NCBI GenBank assembly: GCA_035079385.1
Contig: JAVHKY010000029.1
Coordinates: forward strand, 12,028,001-12,092,000
Reading direction: 5' to 3'
Source of the DNA: Aspidiotus rigidus
Lineage: Eukaryota > Arthropoda > Insecta > Hemiptera > Diaspididae
DNA: 64,000 nt
The translations under genes were made by a program, and so were the position numbers. Positions 10,930-21,475 of this stretch are shown piece by piece. Each line of letters starts with the position of its first letter. The stretch's first letter is position 1. The notes under the pieces were generated by a model. It was not told the origin of the DNA. It ran no database searches and was given only the letters and a program-made list of their open reading frames with translations.

Positions 10930-12065
10930 GAGTTCAAATATCAGCCTCTGCATCTAAGCAGCCAAACCTCCTCTCCTCTCTTGTACATTAATGTCAACTG
11001 CCAACTCCCTCGCATCCTCAGCTCAATTTCCAGAACTCGCTACCCACACTGCTTTCTCGTCTCTTCGGACTTCTGTACTAAATTTTCTTCAACCCCATTT
11101 CAACTCCTTCCCCAAATTCAATTCTCTCCACCATATAAATAATATGTTACACTGATGGCTCTAAAACAAATGATATGAAACAGTACATACTCCATTCAGG
11201 ATAAAATTACGGACTATCATTTAAAGAACCCAGCCTCCGATTTCATTGCTGAGTTGAGCGCTATTTGCTCTGGTCTTGCAATTTTTACTCTGCGTCCTCC
11301 CGGACTCAACTATATCCTACTACCTGACTTACTTTTCTCCCTAATATTTATTCGAATGACTCCATCACCTAAGGCAGTCACGTCATTCTCCATATCCTAA
11401 CTTCTATCAAATCATAAGTCACCTTCATCTGGATTTCAGGTCATATCGGTCACCCTCAACCTGAAAAACGCTGATCGTGCAGCCAAGAAATTCATCCTCT
11501 TACCGAAAATAATTACTGACCCAGCTCATTCACCAGCATACGACCGTTGTTCCAAAATCCTATCTTCTGGCATAACCTTTGGAAAGAACAACATCACAAC
11601 AAAATAAGATCAACCAAAAGTCTCCCTATTCCTCGGTCCTCTTCAAATAGAAACTCCCGCCACAAGATGTCACCCCTTTCCATCTCAGGGTTGGTCATAC
11701 CCGACTCACTCACTCTCACCTCCTCCTAGATCTCCACGCCCTATCGTCACGTAACAACTGCCATTCAGATTATCTCACAGTTCAACATCTCTTCTCATGT
11801 CCCGTCTTCCAAAACCAACGTTCCGCGTGCAAAGTTTCCTCGTCTATGACCTCCGTAGCATGCAACAACTCCAAAACCATCTCCAATTCCTCAACTACTT
11901 ATGTACTACCTATTTTTTTTTCCAACTTTTCTAATTATAAAACAAATACAGTAATAAGACAGATATTAAGTATAATAATTATTGTACAGACAAATTAATA
12001 CGAGCTGATGATACCCATTTCGAGTAGCTACTTATACATACCTTGTAAATAAAGAAGAACAAAAA
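10930..12065 (+). mobile_element. Decayed LINE (family A), RNase H and 3-prime end
   Basis: Read across frameshifts, it contains an RNase H start (CYTDGSKTND near 11150), an IAELSAICSGL helix near 11245, WISGHIGHPQP near 11430 with a DRAAKK tail, and a C-terminal LTVQHLFSCPVFQ near 11780. It ends in an A-rich 3-prime UTR near 12040. The same 3-prime end (antisense-free, with tataattattgtaca) recurs at 56640-56985. This is the layout of RNase H-bearing LINEs of the I/R1/LOA type. It is non-functional. Confidence 0.7.
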
Positions 12066-12956
12066 ATCCTCGTCAGATGGGGTGGCGTACTCAGGAGTTT
12101 TTTCTGGAGGGGGGAGGGATTTGTCGAAAAATGAGGTGATGTAATGCTGTCGCATCCTTCCTATCATAATTGATTTTTATTTTCGGGGGAATCACAAGGA
12201 TCTTCTGGGGGCTCCTGGATCCGTTTCTAATAACAGTGACTGTCGGTGAAAATTCTACCAGTGAAGATTACGGATACCGTAACACCCCCCCCTTCCCCCC
12301 TTGGAGCCCAAACCCTAGGCCAATATAGATTAATATTATAGCGTTGGAGTACTTGGCGCTGTACGTCAAATTTTCTATTAAAAACTTGGCGTCTTGTACT
12401 TAGGTTGTACACAGAATTTTACGTTGTTTTTATGTGGAATACAGGCGTTTGTCCACTGTATATGTATCATATTATTTACTCGTTCATCTGATTCTTATCA
12501 TGATGGAATTTACAGTCGATGAACGAGTGAATAAATCCAAATATCTACTGTAAGTACTTAATAAGCGTACAAAATTCTCCATTAGGGAGTGGGAATTTTT
12601 TTCTATGACACGTAACAATAAACAAAGAAATATTCATGCAGAGATTACAAAGTGTAAGTTGAAGGACAGCGCGAGCAGAACCACTTTAAAATCATTAATC
12701 TTGAAACCTAACTATCATAATTGAAATCTCGATTTCTTAGCTTCCTGATGGTTAAACTCTGGAAAGTTATAGTTTAGTTTCAAGAAGCGTACACTATGAT
12801 AAGTGCCTACAAGATTACCATAATTGAAATCTTGGTTCTCTATTGAAATCTTGATTTTTAGTTCTCTGGTTAACTTTATAAAATTATTAGATATTTCAAT
12901 TTCAAAAAACGTAAACTGATGTGTAGACTACACCATATAATATCGGTGACTTAGAG
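12066..12956. repeat. Intergenic region with an imperfect direct repeat
   Basis: Two degenerate copies of a segment of about 115 bp beginning cataattgaaatct lie at about 12716 and 12831. Each runs through gattt, cttag/tag, ctggttaa-like and tttcaa blocks. Earlier, at 12470-12535, ttactcgttcat and its inverted copy form a weak palindrome. A C-rich run lies near 12290. No exon was recognised. Confidence 0.4.
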
Positions 12957-13314
12957 TATTGGGATGTTAACCTATGTTTGGTAGCGCTAGAATCGCCTTC
13001 CTCCCTCGCCGCACTCGCTTGAATTTCTGGGTGACGATTTTACGTTCAATGTATTCGGCCATAAGAAACGAGATTTTCAATTAGTCGTAGATGACTCAAT
13101 ACTTCACTATTAGAATTACCTCTTTTAGTTATCGATTCTCTTGAAGTGTTTAAACGATTTATAGGATATAATTTTTTGATATTACGAATTGTAATAATTT
13201 AAATCGTATTTGAAAATTTCAAATTCTCCATCATGAAGCATGGTACGTTAAAATTATCCCCCACATGTTCGAGCACGGCTACCAACTTACGCAACTTGGG
13301 TTAACATCCCAATA
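12957..13314. mobile_element. Tc1/mariner-like MITE directly upstream of a secreted-protein gene
   Basis: Inverted termini ttgggatgttaacc and ggttaacatcccaa are each bordered by TA (12957-12958 and 13313-13314), as expected for a TA target duplication. Similarity of the ends continues inward weakly (ggtag on the left, ctacc on the right). The unit of about 354 bp has no transposase. Its right edge is only 23 bp before the ATG at 13336, so it must contribute part of the 5-prime UTR or promoter unless an upstream leader exon exists. Confidence 0.65.
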
Positions 13315-13335
13315 TCACACGAAAAAAATAGAAAA

Positions 13336-14498
13336 ATGAGGATTTTATCCAAAATCCACCTTGGGTTGTACTTAGCCTTCGTTTCAGTTAAATCTGACGA
13401 CAATTTCCTGGTCGTTTCTCCCTATACTGATGAAGAATTTTCGTGTCCTGGTTTACAGCAAATAAGTGAGTTAAAGTACTTTCTAATAAAATATACCTAT
13501 GTTATTTCATTATTAAGTTAGGCTACCTAATTCATTCCATTATTTTCAGGAAGAAGACAACTGCACTTTCCAGTTGAGGAAGATGAAAGTATAAAAGATG
13601 AAACCTGCGGAGCTATCGCTAGGAGCGATTTCATTCTTAACACCTTTTCGATTCTCCCACTCGAGCCAAAACATCCAGAAGTATTTTGGAGGACGTCTTT
13701 AATAAAAACTCCGGCCAATATCACAGGTCCGTACGGGCCACGTGAGATTCTTATTGGTGGAAATATTTCTTACGAAGCGGTTTACCCATGCGTGACCTTG
13801 GATTACAACACCGGAAATTTTTTCGAGATTTTTATTTCACGCCAGTTTAATGTTAGTCTTTTGCACTTAACCCCGTTTCGCTTGGTATTCAAGCAAGACA
13901 AAACAGGAAAACTTGTTCCTGTCGCTATTGCTGAAAAGCCTGCCGAGATATCAAAATACGTTGATGTGGGATCTTCTGAACATAAGAGCATAGGTATGAA
14001 GCTTGGTATGATTCATTATTATTTCAATTGTATCGATTAAAAATGATTTTTGTTTTTTAGTTGTACCTACCTACTATTATTACAAATCTTATTGTTTCCT
14101 TGGCAGAGAAATCCGGTAGCAATATCTGCAATTTGACGACGAGTATGAAATTCAGATTGTGCGCAACAATACTCAATGCCAAAAAATACAGAGATGAGGT
14201 CACATTTTCTTCATACGCAAATATTGACGAGCCTCAGTGCGGTGAACAAACTGTATTGTTCGAGTCCATCAAGTACTTGACAATGGGTGGCGAAAACTAC
14301 GAAGTTTATAAATCAGTAAAACAAAATAATATTACCGTATGGGCAGTGGAATGTAATGCAATTAAGAACCGTAGAAGAGTTAGTTTTGATGTGCCGACAG
14401 TCTATTTTTACATCTTTCGAGAGAGTGAATCTCATTCATACTTTATTGCACGAGATTGGGGAAACGAGAAAAAGGTTGAAAGCAAATGCAACCTTTAG
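13336..14498 (+). CDS. Secreted protein of unknown family
   Basis: Three exons: 13336-13465, 13550-13993 and 14107-14498, giving 321 residues. The introns are short (84 and 113 bp) with gtgagt / ttttcag and gtatga / ttggcag borders. The frame stays open throughout, while the alternative acceptor at 14060 runs into a stop. The N-terminus (MRILSKIHLGLYLAFVSVKS) looks like a cleavable signal peptide. The mature part has eight cysteines (in CPGL, TCGA, PCVT, ICNL, LCAT, QCGE, ECNA, KCNL), several N-glycosylation sequons such as NIT, NIS and NVS, and no membrane segment. I recognise no domain. A lineage-specific extracellular or salivary protein is possible, but nothing here shows it. The start is chosen because it precedes the signal peptide and follows the MITE edge. 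Confidence 0.72.
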
Positions 14499-14737
14499 AT
14501 ATAGATTGTAAATTGCAAATTGGGCTAAACAAATCAGAGTTTGGAGGCTTTGGGTATCCGACAACAACAGACAGAGCAATAGTTAGTTAATCTTCTTAAG
14601 GAATGGAATTTCGGGATTTTTCTTTTCAATTCCTGTGAGACGCACATTTGCCTCTTCATATCGTATGTCTCTCTTATTATGGGGTTACCAAGTTGATAGC
14701 AGTTTCGGTTCCAAACTTCAGAGCTAGCAACAACAAT

Positions 14738-14743
14738 AATAAA
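14738..14743 (+). terminator. Candidate polyadenylation signal of the secreted-protein gene
   Basis: AATAAA lies 240 bp after the stop codon at 14498. It is the first exact match downstream on this strand, so it is plausible but unproven. Confidence 0.4.
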
Positions 14744-14898
14744 TTGACTATTGAACCCTCAGCTCAGACAGAATGTCCATGAAAATACCTCACTTTTTTT
14801 GGATTTTCAACATTCATACTGTTTTTTTGTAACGTTTGTAACAGTAATAACATGTAGGGCTACCTACCAAGACCTACATTAACTTTCAATGAATATTA

Positions 14899-15156
14899 GG
14901 AACCCGGTAAACATTGTTCCCACTTGAAGCCCTCAAATACAAAGGGCTTCAGGGACACAAAAGGGAAACAGGTCTTCAAATGGGAATTAAAAGGGTAGTT
15001 TTTTCCAAATGAAGCCCAAGGAATCAGAAGGGCTTCAGTTTGACCCTGTTGAAGCCTTTTGAACGCGGGGAACCAAACGGTTTCAACAGGGAAGTAAGAG
15101 GGAAACAGGGAATCAACAGGGCTTCAAATGAGGGCTTCAAATGGTTAACCGGGAAC
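14899..15156. mobile_element. Foldback element rich in 'gaagccc' words
   Basis: The ends are inverted: ggaacccggtaaacattg at the left and caaatggttaaccgggaac at the right. Between them gggcttcaa or its complement occurs repeatedly in both orientations (about 14935, 14946, 15030, 15130 and 15132), so the whole unit can fold back in several registers. It has no coding capacity and no clear target duplication. Confidence 0.6.
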
Positions 15157-16917
15157 AAACAAACTATAAAGATATTTGATTTGAAAAATGAAACAAATTG
15201 TTTCTAAACGTAAAAAGATAAAGTTATTGAACTAATAGGCCTAGTACCTATATTATGTACCTAACTAGTGCAAAAAGTGAAAAATATATGGCTACCTAAT
15301 AAATATCAGATATCCAACATACAAGACAAAACCAAGTGTAGTAAATTGCGCTGCACAAGTAGCCATTTTTTTCTGTTTTGTACATTAAGTTTTGTGAAAA
15401 TTTTTATTCAAAAAGTGCAGAAAAAAGTTGCATAATTATTGCACTATGGACCTATGGTGCGATAATAATAAATCACCTTTTTTTGCACTTGTTGGAAAAA
15501 AAAATCATTTTATTTTGTATGACATCAGTTGTTTGCGTTTTCCACATTTCTGTGTAGTTATTGCTTTCTGAGACAAAGACCACAATCCTTACAGATACTG
15601 AAGGCAATTTTTCAAAGGATGATTCAGGGCAAACAATCGTAATATTATGATGTTTTGTTCATTTTTGTTATGTTTTTCATTTTACCCAGAATTTTTTGTT
15701 TCGCTTTTCTGCCCACTCTTTATGCTGCAAGGAAATAAATTTCATTTTTTTGGTCATGGGTGTCAATTTAATTGTAATCAAATACCTACCCATATCTGTT
15801 CATACTATATATATCCGATATCCATGGTGCAATCAAAGATTCTTCTTGCTTGCTCTATGCAGATAATGCTGCAGCAAGACATGAATTGGATTGTTCAGTG
15901 GAGTGATGTGAATAAACTACCCCCCTTAACATTAACAACATTTGGTGTATATGCAGAGTTTAACTGGGGCAGCTGGATTTTCTCTTTTACAAGCTGAAGC
16001 AACATTTTACCACAACTCATCTGAAGAGATTATATCAACAACTATAAAAGTCTGGGTCATTTTATGGAATTATTCATTGGGGGCGTCCCCACATTTAAAG
16101 TCTGTAAAATTATGTTTGCAAAACCATTCTCTGTCCCTACCAAAAAGAACGTTGGCAGTATAGAAATCTATCCAAAAATGAAAGTCCATAAACTTCCTGG
16201 CCTCTATAAATACAGAATGGCGATGTTTATTTTCAAAAATGAACTAGATTTTCGGGTTCACGACTCAATTGCCTGGACCAGGTCTGGTGGTGCGTTGGTT
16301 GCCTCAAACTTGGGCTGGAACTCTGGATGGAGCGTTTTCAGTCGAAACCACAGTATAATATGAGGTATGAACACAATATGAAAATTGTGTTGCCCAAAAA
16401 GTGATAGTTGATGCCAAATTCCGCTAGAGTTGCAACAATCTTGAGATAGTTTGGCGTCTCCTTCCACACTTCTCTTGTAGCACTATCTTACCGTAGATAT
16501 CCTAGTATCGCTATACATTTTTCAAAGATAATAAAAAATTGAGAAAACTGGGAAAAATAATTTTTCCTGAACATAATACATTAAAATAAACTGAATTCTT
16601 GCGCCAAGGCTCAACTCTCTGCACTGATTCCTGTAGTAAATTTTAGAAAAGCAGTGCATTGCCATAAGACTCTGTACATTGTCTATCTCTAATTCTCTAA
16701 CTTGCAATGAACTATAAAGATCACGTCAAAAGTTATCACAAAACCAGAGACAACATATTATACTGCAGTTAGAATACGTGCGTATCCATATCTGTATATC
16801 ATAGTGAGGTCAAAACACAGAAGTTTTAAAATCAAGTCCTGTCTACTTTAAAAGTTGTTAATGTTAGAACTAAAGCAAAATTTAAAAGAAGCAAAAAGAA
16901 AATTTGGGCTGGACAGC
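15157..16917. other. Intergenic, no supported gene
   Basis: Overlapping plus-strand frames at 15647-15997, 15942-16163 and 16064-16363 are consecutive and could be remnants of one broken reading frame. I recognise no motif in them, they lack splice support, and the second half repeats no nearby sequence. The rest is AT-rich. Confidence 0.3.
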
Positions 16918-16925
16918 GCTATAGT

Positions 16926-17205
16926 TAGGGTTTGCAATATAACAGTTATACAACTGTTATATCCAATAACTGAAATAAAAAAAGTTTGTTAACCGTTAGA
17001 CCAAAAACCCTTACAAATTTTCAAGACCATTTGACCAATAACTGTTAACCGCTTCAAGAATAAAACGGTTATAGCTGTTATAAAATGGTTATAACGGTTA
17101 TAACCAATATTTTTTGGGAAAATTTCTGACAGTTTGACCGATAACCGTTTAAATTTTGAGAATGATCTGACCAATAACCATTAACCATTTTGGTTGCAAA
17201 CCCTA
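16926..17205. mobile_element. hAT-type MITE with exact 8-bp target duplication
   Basis: Termini are tagggtttgca and tgcaaaccct(a). The flanking 8-mers are identical: gctatagt at 16918-16925 and 17206-17213. The interior consists of repeated ataaccgtta / taacggtta words. A 280-bp non-autonomous unit with a perfect 8-bp duplication is characteristic of hAT insertion. Confidence 0.8.
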
Positions 17206-17213
17206 GCTATAGT

Positions 17214-17753
17214 ATGGACTGTGTTATTTGTGATAACGCAACATGAATGTGAGTGCAAGATGCATAGGTGTGAGAGAGCAGAAGTACCTATTCTGCTGAA
17301 AATATGTCCATTTGGCATTTTGCTCCCCATAAGAAATACATGTAGAGCAAAGATGACCGAGGTATTAATTTAATATGAGATGTTAAAATTTACAGAGAAG
17401 TTTGGATTTTAAATTTATCAACTTCTCGCTATTTGAAAAAAAAAATCTCTTGACCGTATTATTTTTTATATTTAATTGGTAGCGTAGTGATCTCTGATCT
17501 CTGCTCCACATGTATTTCTTATGGGAGCAAAATGCCAAATGTGACCGAGGATGGGAAAAAGGATCTTGGTGGGTAAAAAAATTGATTTTTCTTGATTACA
17601 CCATGTGAAAGAGCGTGAAAAATTTTGCAAAGAACTATCATGAATAGGAAAATTGATTTTAAGCTCACTAAGGTCTCTTTTCTCATCCTCGGTTACAAAT
17701 GGACAAAATTGATCTTTTATCAATAGTTGTGACGTCACAATAACACAGTCCAT
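17214..17753. mobile_element. Nested palindromic MITE of about 540 bp
   Basis: Outer inverted termini: atggactgtgttat at the left and ataacacagtccat at the right. An inner inverted pair of about 39 bp (17309-17347 and 17501-17541) spells ttggcattttgctcc and its complement, together with atgtatttcttatggg. That last word is also the loop of the 76-bp foldbacks at 7940 and 30751. The unit abuts the hAT MITE directly on its left. It has no open frame of note. Confidence 0.65.
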
Positions 17754-18019
17754 TGCGCGCAATCATATACAGGTAAATTGATAGGCTGTGCGGGTGACAG
17801 ACAGACTTTCCTTATAAGTCGATTTAAATAAATTTTCATAAAGAAAGACAATTTGTAGAAAATTTTACTCTCTAAAAAAGTAAAAATTTTGTTCTCTCCA
17901 TTTTTCTTTTAAATCGCTTTGTAGTCCTGTTTATATCATTTTGCCAATTGTAACGCTTCCAGCTAAGGACTATCGCAGCAGATAGCCAGCTCAAAAATTT
18001 CAGGTCAATTATAACAAAG

Positions 18020-18301
18020 CAGGGCTTGCGACCAAAATTTTTTTAACGGTTAACGGTTATCGGTCAAATGTCCTCACAAATTTTTTCGGTTATCGGTCAA
18101 AATGATCCTCCCAATTTTTTCGGTTATCGGTTATTGGTCAAGCTGTATTTTGGCCAGTAACTGTTAAATGTTGAAAAATATTTCGGTCGAAGTCCTAAAA
18201 TTTTCGGTTAACGTTGTTAGAAGACCTAGAATTTTCGGTCAAATAACAGTTATAGCCAAAAAAATAACGGTTAACGGTCAATCGGTCAAAATTGATATTT
18301 T
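18020..18301. repeat. Repeat block of 'cggttatcggtcaa' words
   Basis: Degenerate tandem words (aacggttaacggtta, ttttcggttatcggtca) fill the block, which opens with cagggcttgcgacc. The interior resembles that of the hAT MITE at 16926-17205, so it is probably a diverged relative whose right terminus I cannot define. Confidence 0.45.
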
Positions 18302-18477
18302 CATTTCGGTTGTCTGAAGACTTTCGGAAAATGATCAAGTTCTTTTTTTCCACACCATTGAAATTGTAGAGCGCGACTCTTTCGCGCTTGCACTCCGAAT
18401 AGTACCTTGGAAAAAATTTGACTATTGATAATATTCAATAGCATGAAACTATCGACTATCGCCCATCACTAATAATA

Positions 18478-18747
18478 CAGAGATGGAAAGCGATTCAATA
18501 ACGCTATCGCTTTTCGATTTCGCTTCTGACCTTCAGAAATGAAGCTACAGCTTTTTGCTTTTTGCTTTTCATTTTTTCACAATTTTCAAAAACAAACAAG
18601 CAAAAAAAAAAAAAAGAAAAAAAAATAGGAACGCAAAAATGAAAAGCTATTGCTTTTTGCTATACATTCGTTTCGCTTTTTGCTTTCAAAAAAGGTTTCT
18701 CGTTTATCGCTAAAAACTCATTGCTTTTCAATAACATTCCATCTCTG
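18478..18747. mobile_element. hAT-like MITE (cagagatgga termini)
   Basis: Left cagagatggaa and right ttccatctctg form inverted termini. The interior is built from gctttttgc words in both orientations around a poly-A stretch at about 18601-18625. Flanking 8-mers (ctaataat and ctaatgaa, offset by one base) agree at six of eight positions, so the target duplication is uncertain. Confidence 0.55.
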
Positions 18748-18824
18748 CTAATGAATCAAACTCAAAATTACCTATTTACCTGATCTCCACCAGCAGCGTT
18801 TGTAAATAACCTATGTAATAATAA

Positions 18825-19779
18825 TCTAATATATAAAGTAGAATGTTTGTCTGTATATCTGTATGTATATCTGTATGTTCGTCCATAACTTTCGAACGCC
18901 TTCACCTATCGACCTGGAATTTTTTTTGAAAAATTTCGTTTTTTCTAGGTCAGGTTCTTAAATACATTTCGATGTTTTGACTCCCTGAAGGTGGAGTAGG
19001 GGGCGACAAAATTAGGAAAAATGGGCATTATCGAGTACTGAAACTGCTTTGCGCTGTACGTTAGACCTACGCGCGTTGAGTGGCGCAGTTTCGAAAATTG
19101 AATTATTGTGATAACTCGAGTATAACTCATTTTTATGAAAAATTGAAGAGAACAAAAATTGTAGCCCCTGTAATTTCCTTTCGAATGAGCCCGGTTCCAG
19201 ATTTTTAGGAGGAAATTTTGTGACTACAGTATTCGCTGTACTTCCATACTAAGTAAGTTATTTTATTCACAGTTTTAAAAACACCTAGGCCTACATAAAG
19301 GATTTTACATCCGGTATCTCATACAAGAACCAATGTCTAGACACGGTGCGCACTGCGTATGGGCTAGCGGAAATGACCCTTTTTTTTCCCTGTTGTCCGT
19401 GTGTTTTCTTAGGGACTGGCAAAATGTCAATGGATTTGTCTGTATTCTGCTGCGATACAGGCTTCACGCGTTAAGTCAGCTCTCAAGTGAATTAGTGTGT
19501 AAAAAATTTAATTTGGTGATTTTATTTTTGTGCGACTCGGAACTTTGATATTTTATAAGTACAGTCGCAGTTTTTGGTGTCTATTTTCTTATTTTTGAAC
19601 TGAATAGTTGTGAATTTTGCAAAACTCTTTCCACTGTTTCTTTTTTAAAAATTCATCTGAATTCCAAGATACCTACAAAACACACATACCTACAAGATAC
19701 AGATACCCATAAAACACAGATATCTACTCAACACACAGCTAGCGGTCAGGCGCGCCGGAGGCGCGTCACCAACCGCTAG
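18825..19779 (+). mobile_element. Non-autonomous Helitron-like element
   Basis: It begins TCTAATATATAAAG after an A and ends with a GC-rich hairpin (gcgcgccggaggcgcg) followed shortly by CTAG before a T. These are the A-T insertion, 5-prime TC and 3-prime hairpin plus CTRR features of Helitrons. An early tgtctgtatatctgtatgt stretch, as seen in many insect dispersed elements, follows the start. No Rep/helicase frame is present. The call rests on the termini only. Confidence 0.55.
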
Positions 19780-19849
19780 TATTACATATGTAATATGGAC
19801 GCCATTACCGCTGCTGGTTTAGATTAGAAAATTTTTATTATTTTTTCTT

Positions 19850-20085
19850 TTTGAGAAATTTTCCATGCGCTGTGCGCGGTTTGGAGAAAAACTTGGAAAA
19901 ATGTTGACTCTCAAGCTATATATGATAGGAGGACTTGGAAAAAAACTGATCTATGACATCATCATATTGTGATGTCACAAGGCTCCGCCTCCCCAAACTG
20001 TACATGATAGGAGGGAGACTTGAAAAAATCTTGAGCTCCGAGCTTTGACCACCCCCCCCCCCCCACTAAAAGTTGAAACAGGTTC
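19850..20085. repeat. Dispersed 'tgataggagg' repeat
   Basis: It contains tgactctcaagctatatatg, then atgataggagg(g)agactt twice, then a C13 run and caggttccctgtta. The same words occur in the same association at 4.9-5.1 kb and 45.25-45.4 kb, defining a short dispersed family of unknown class. Confidence 0.5.
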
Positions 20086-20092
20086 CCTGTTA

Positions 20093-20442
20093 AAACAGAT
20101 CTGCTTAGCCAATCATATTGGCTCTAAACATGTAGCTAAAAACTAACCCTTCAAATTGATTGGCTTTGGCTATCAGCTAACGACTAACCCAGTCTCATTA
20201 GCTAGCTAACAGCTAGCTTATTTTGGACCAAAATAGGATGGCTACCGGCTAAGAGCTAGAAGCTAACGGCTGAAAGTAGGGGAGGGGGTCACTTCAATGT
20301 GGAGGCGTTAGGTGTGAGGAAAAGAAAATATTAGTCGTTAGCAATTCCTATTTGAATGGCTAACGGCTTAGCTGATGCTAACGAGATTTCATTATCTGGC
20401 TAAAGGCTAATGGCTACGGCTTAGCTAGGCAGCCCTGGTTAA
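20093..20442. mobile_element. MITE-like repeat of 'gctaacggcta' words
   Basis: The block is filled with gctaacggcta / tagctaacag words in both orientations. Its ends are weakly inverted (cagatctgcttagcc on the left, ggcttagctaggcagccctg on the right), and cagggctgcc resembles a hAT terminus. The boundaries are approximate. Confidence 0.4.
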
Positions 20443-20471
20443 AAAGGTGCGCAAAGGAAAAGCTTCTGAAC

Positions 20472-20900
20472 ATGAAATATCCGAATACAGGCCCTTACTC
20501 TCCTCCGGCCCACGCTTGGGAGATATTAAAACGCTTCATGGTTAATAGACTGAACAGAACAGTTGACCCTCTACAATCAACTCAACAATATGGATTCAGA
20601 ATTGGAAGAAGTTGCGAAGAATGCATCACTACAGTTTGTCAAGAGGTCAATCAAATGAGGTGAGCTACCAATTACATAATGGCTGTTTCTTTAGATATTG
20701 CTATTGCTTTCGACCACGTTGACTGGCCCTATACATCATAAAAGCCATGACAAAAATGGAAATTCCCGACTATCTGGTCCAAACAACGAAATCACTCCTG
20801 TCTGATAGAACTGTCAATTAGCCTTAAGCATAAAGAATGTTCAACTTCCTTCGAGATAGCATTGTCAGGTACGGCTAGATACAATAGTCCAACATGCCCC
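20472..20900 (+). mobile_element. LINE reverse transcriptase fragment
   Basis: A 63-codon frame contains the RT segment NRTVDPLQSTQQYGFRIGRS. Beyond a stop it continues with SLDIAIAFDHVDWP (about 20692-20731), the catalytic-Asp block of RNase H-type LINEs. The same block (LDIAGAFDHVSWP) recurs at 56390. It is broken and non-functional. Confidence 0.65.
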
Positions 20901-21166
20901 CCTATGCTATGTATCCCTGTATTCTCATAGGTAAGGAGACAAAAAAAAAAACGAGTACCTCAAGAACTAGTGTTAGCCTCGAATGAAGTTAAGAACCCGG
21001 CGTTACATCTGAAATTTGATGGGTCAGGAACTCTGAACTAAATGCTGAAAGATCGCGTAAATCAGAACAAGGGAGATCTGTTGATGCTGACTGGCGGTCT
21101 TAAGAGACTGCAGGTAATCTATAAGCTAAACATTATAATAATATTACTTTTTAGTAGAAAAACTTT

Positions 21167-21172
21167 TTTATT
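21167..21172 (-). terminator. Candidate polyadenylation signal of the cuticular protein gene
   Basis: AATAAA on the minus strand, about 300 bp beyond the stop codon at 21476. No closer canonical hexamer was found. Confidence 0.35.
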
Positions 21173-21475
21173 TTAAACATTTTTAGCGAATATTTGCAAT
21201 GTGTTTTGTATCTTGATAACTAGAAATGACATAAATTTCTGGACAGACCGGTGAGTGGGTTAAATACCCAGTATGACTACTCACATCAATATAATGCTTA
21301 AGTATTAATCAGTTCGAAAGTCAAACGCGACCCTTCGATCATACGCGGATTAGAACTAATATGTAAAAGTAAGTATCATGTGTCGAATGAGTTCCGACTA
21401 GAACTTGTAGGAAGAAATTTGAGTGATCGACTATTAAATTCTGGAGCATAAGATATGTATCTCAATGCACACGAT

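Noticed and set aside
15647..16363. Three consecutive overlapping frames as a broken gene
   Set aside because: No recognisable motif, no plausible splice sites and no similarity between them and other parts of the window; left as unannotated.
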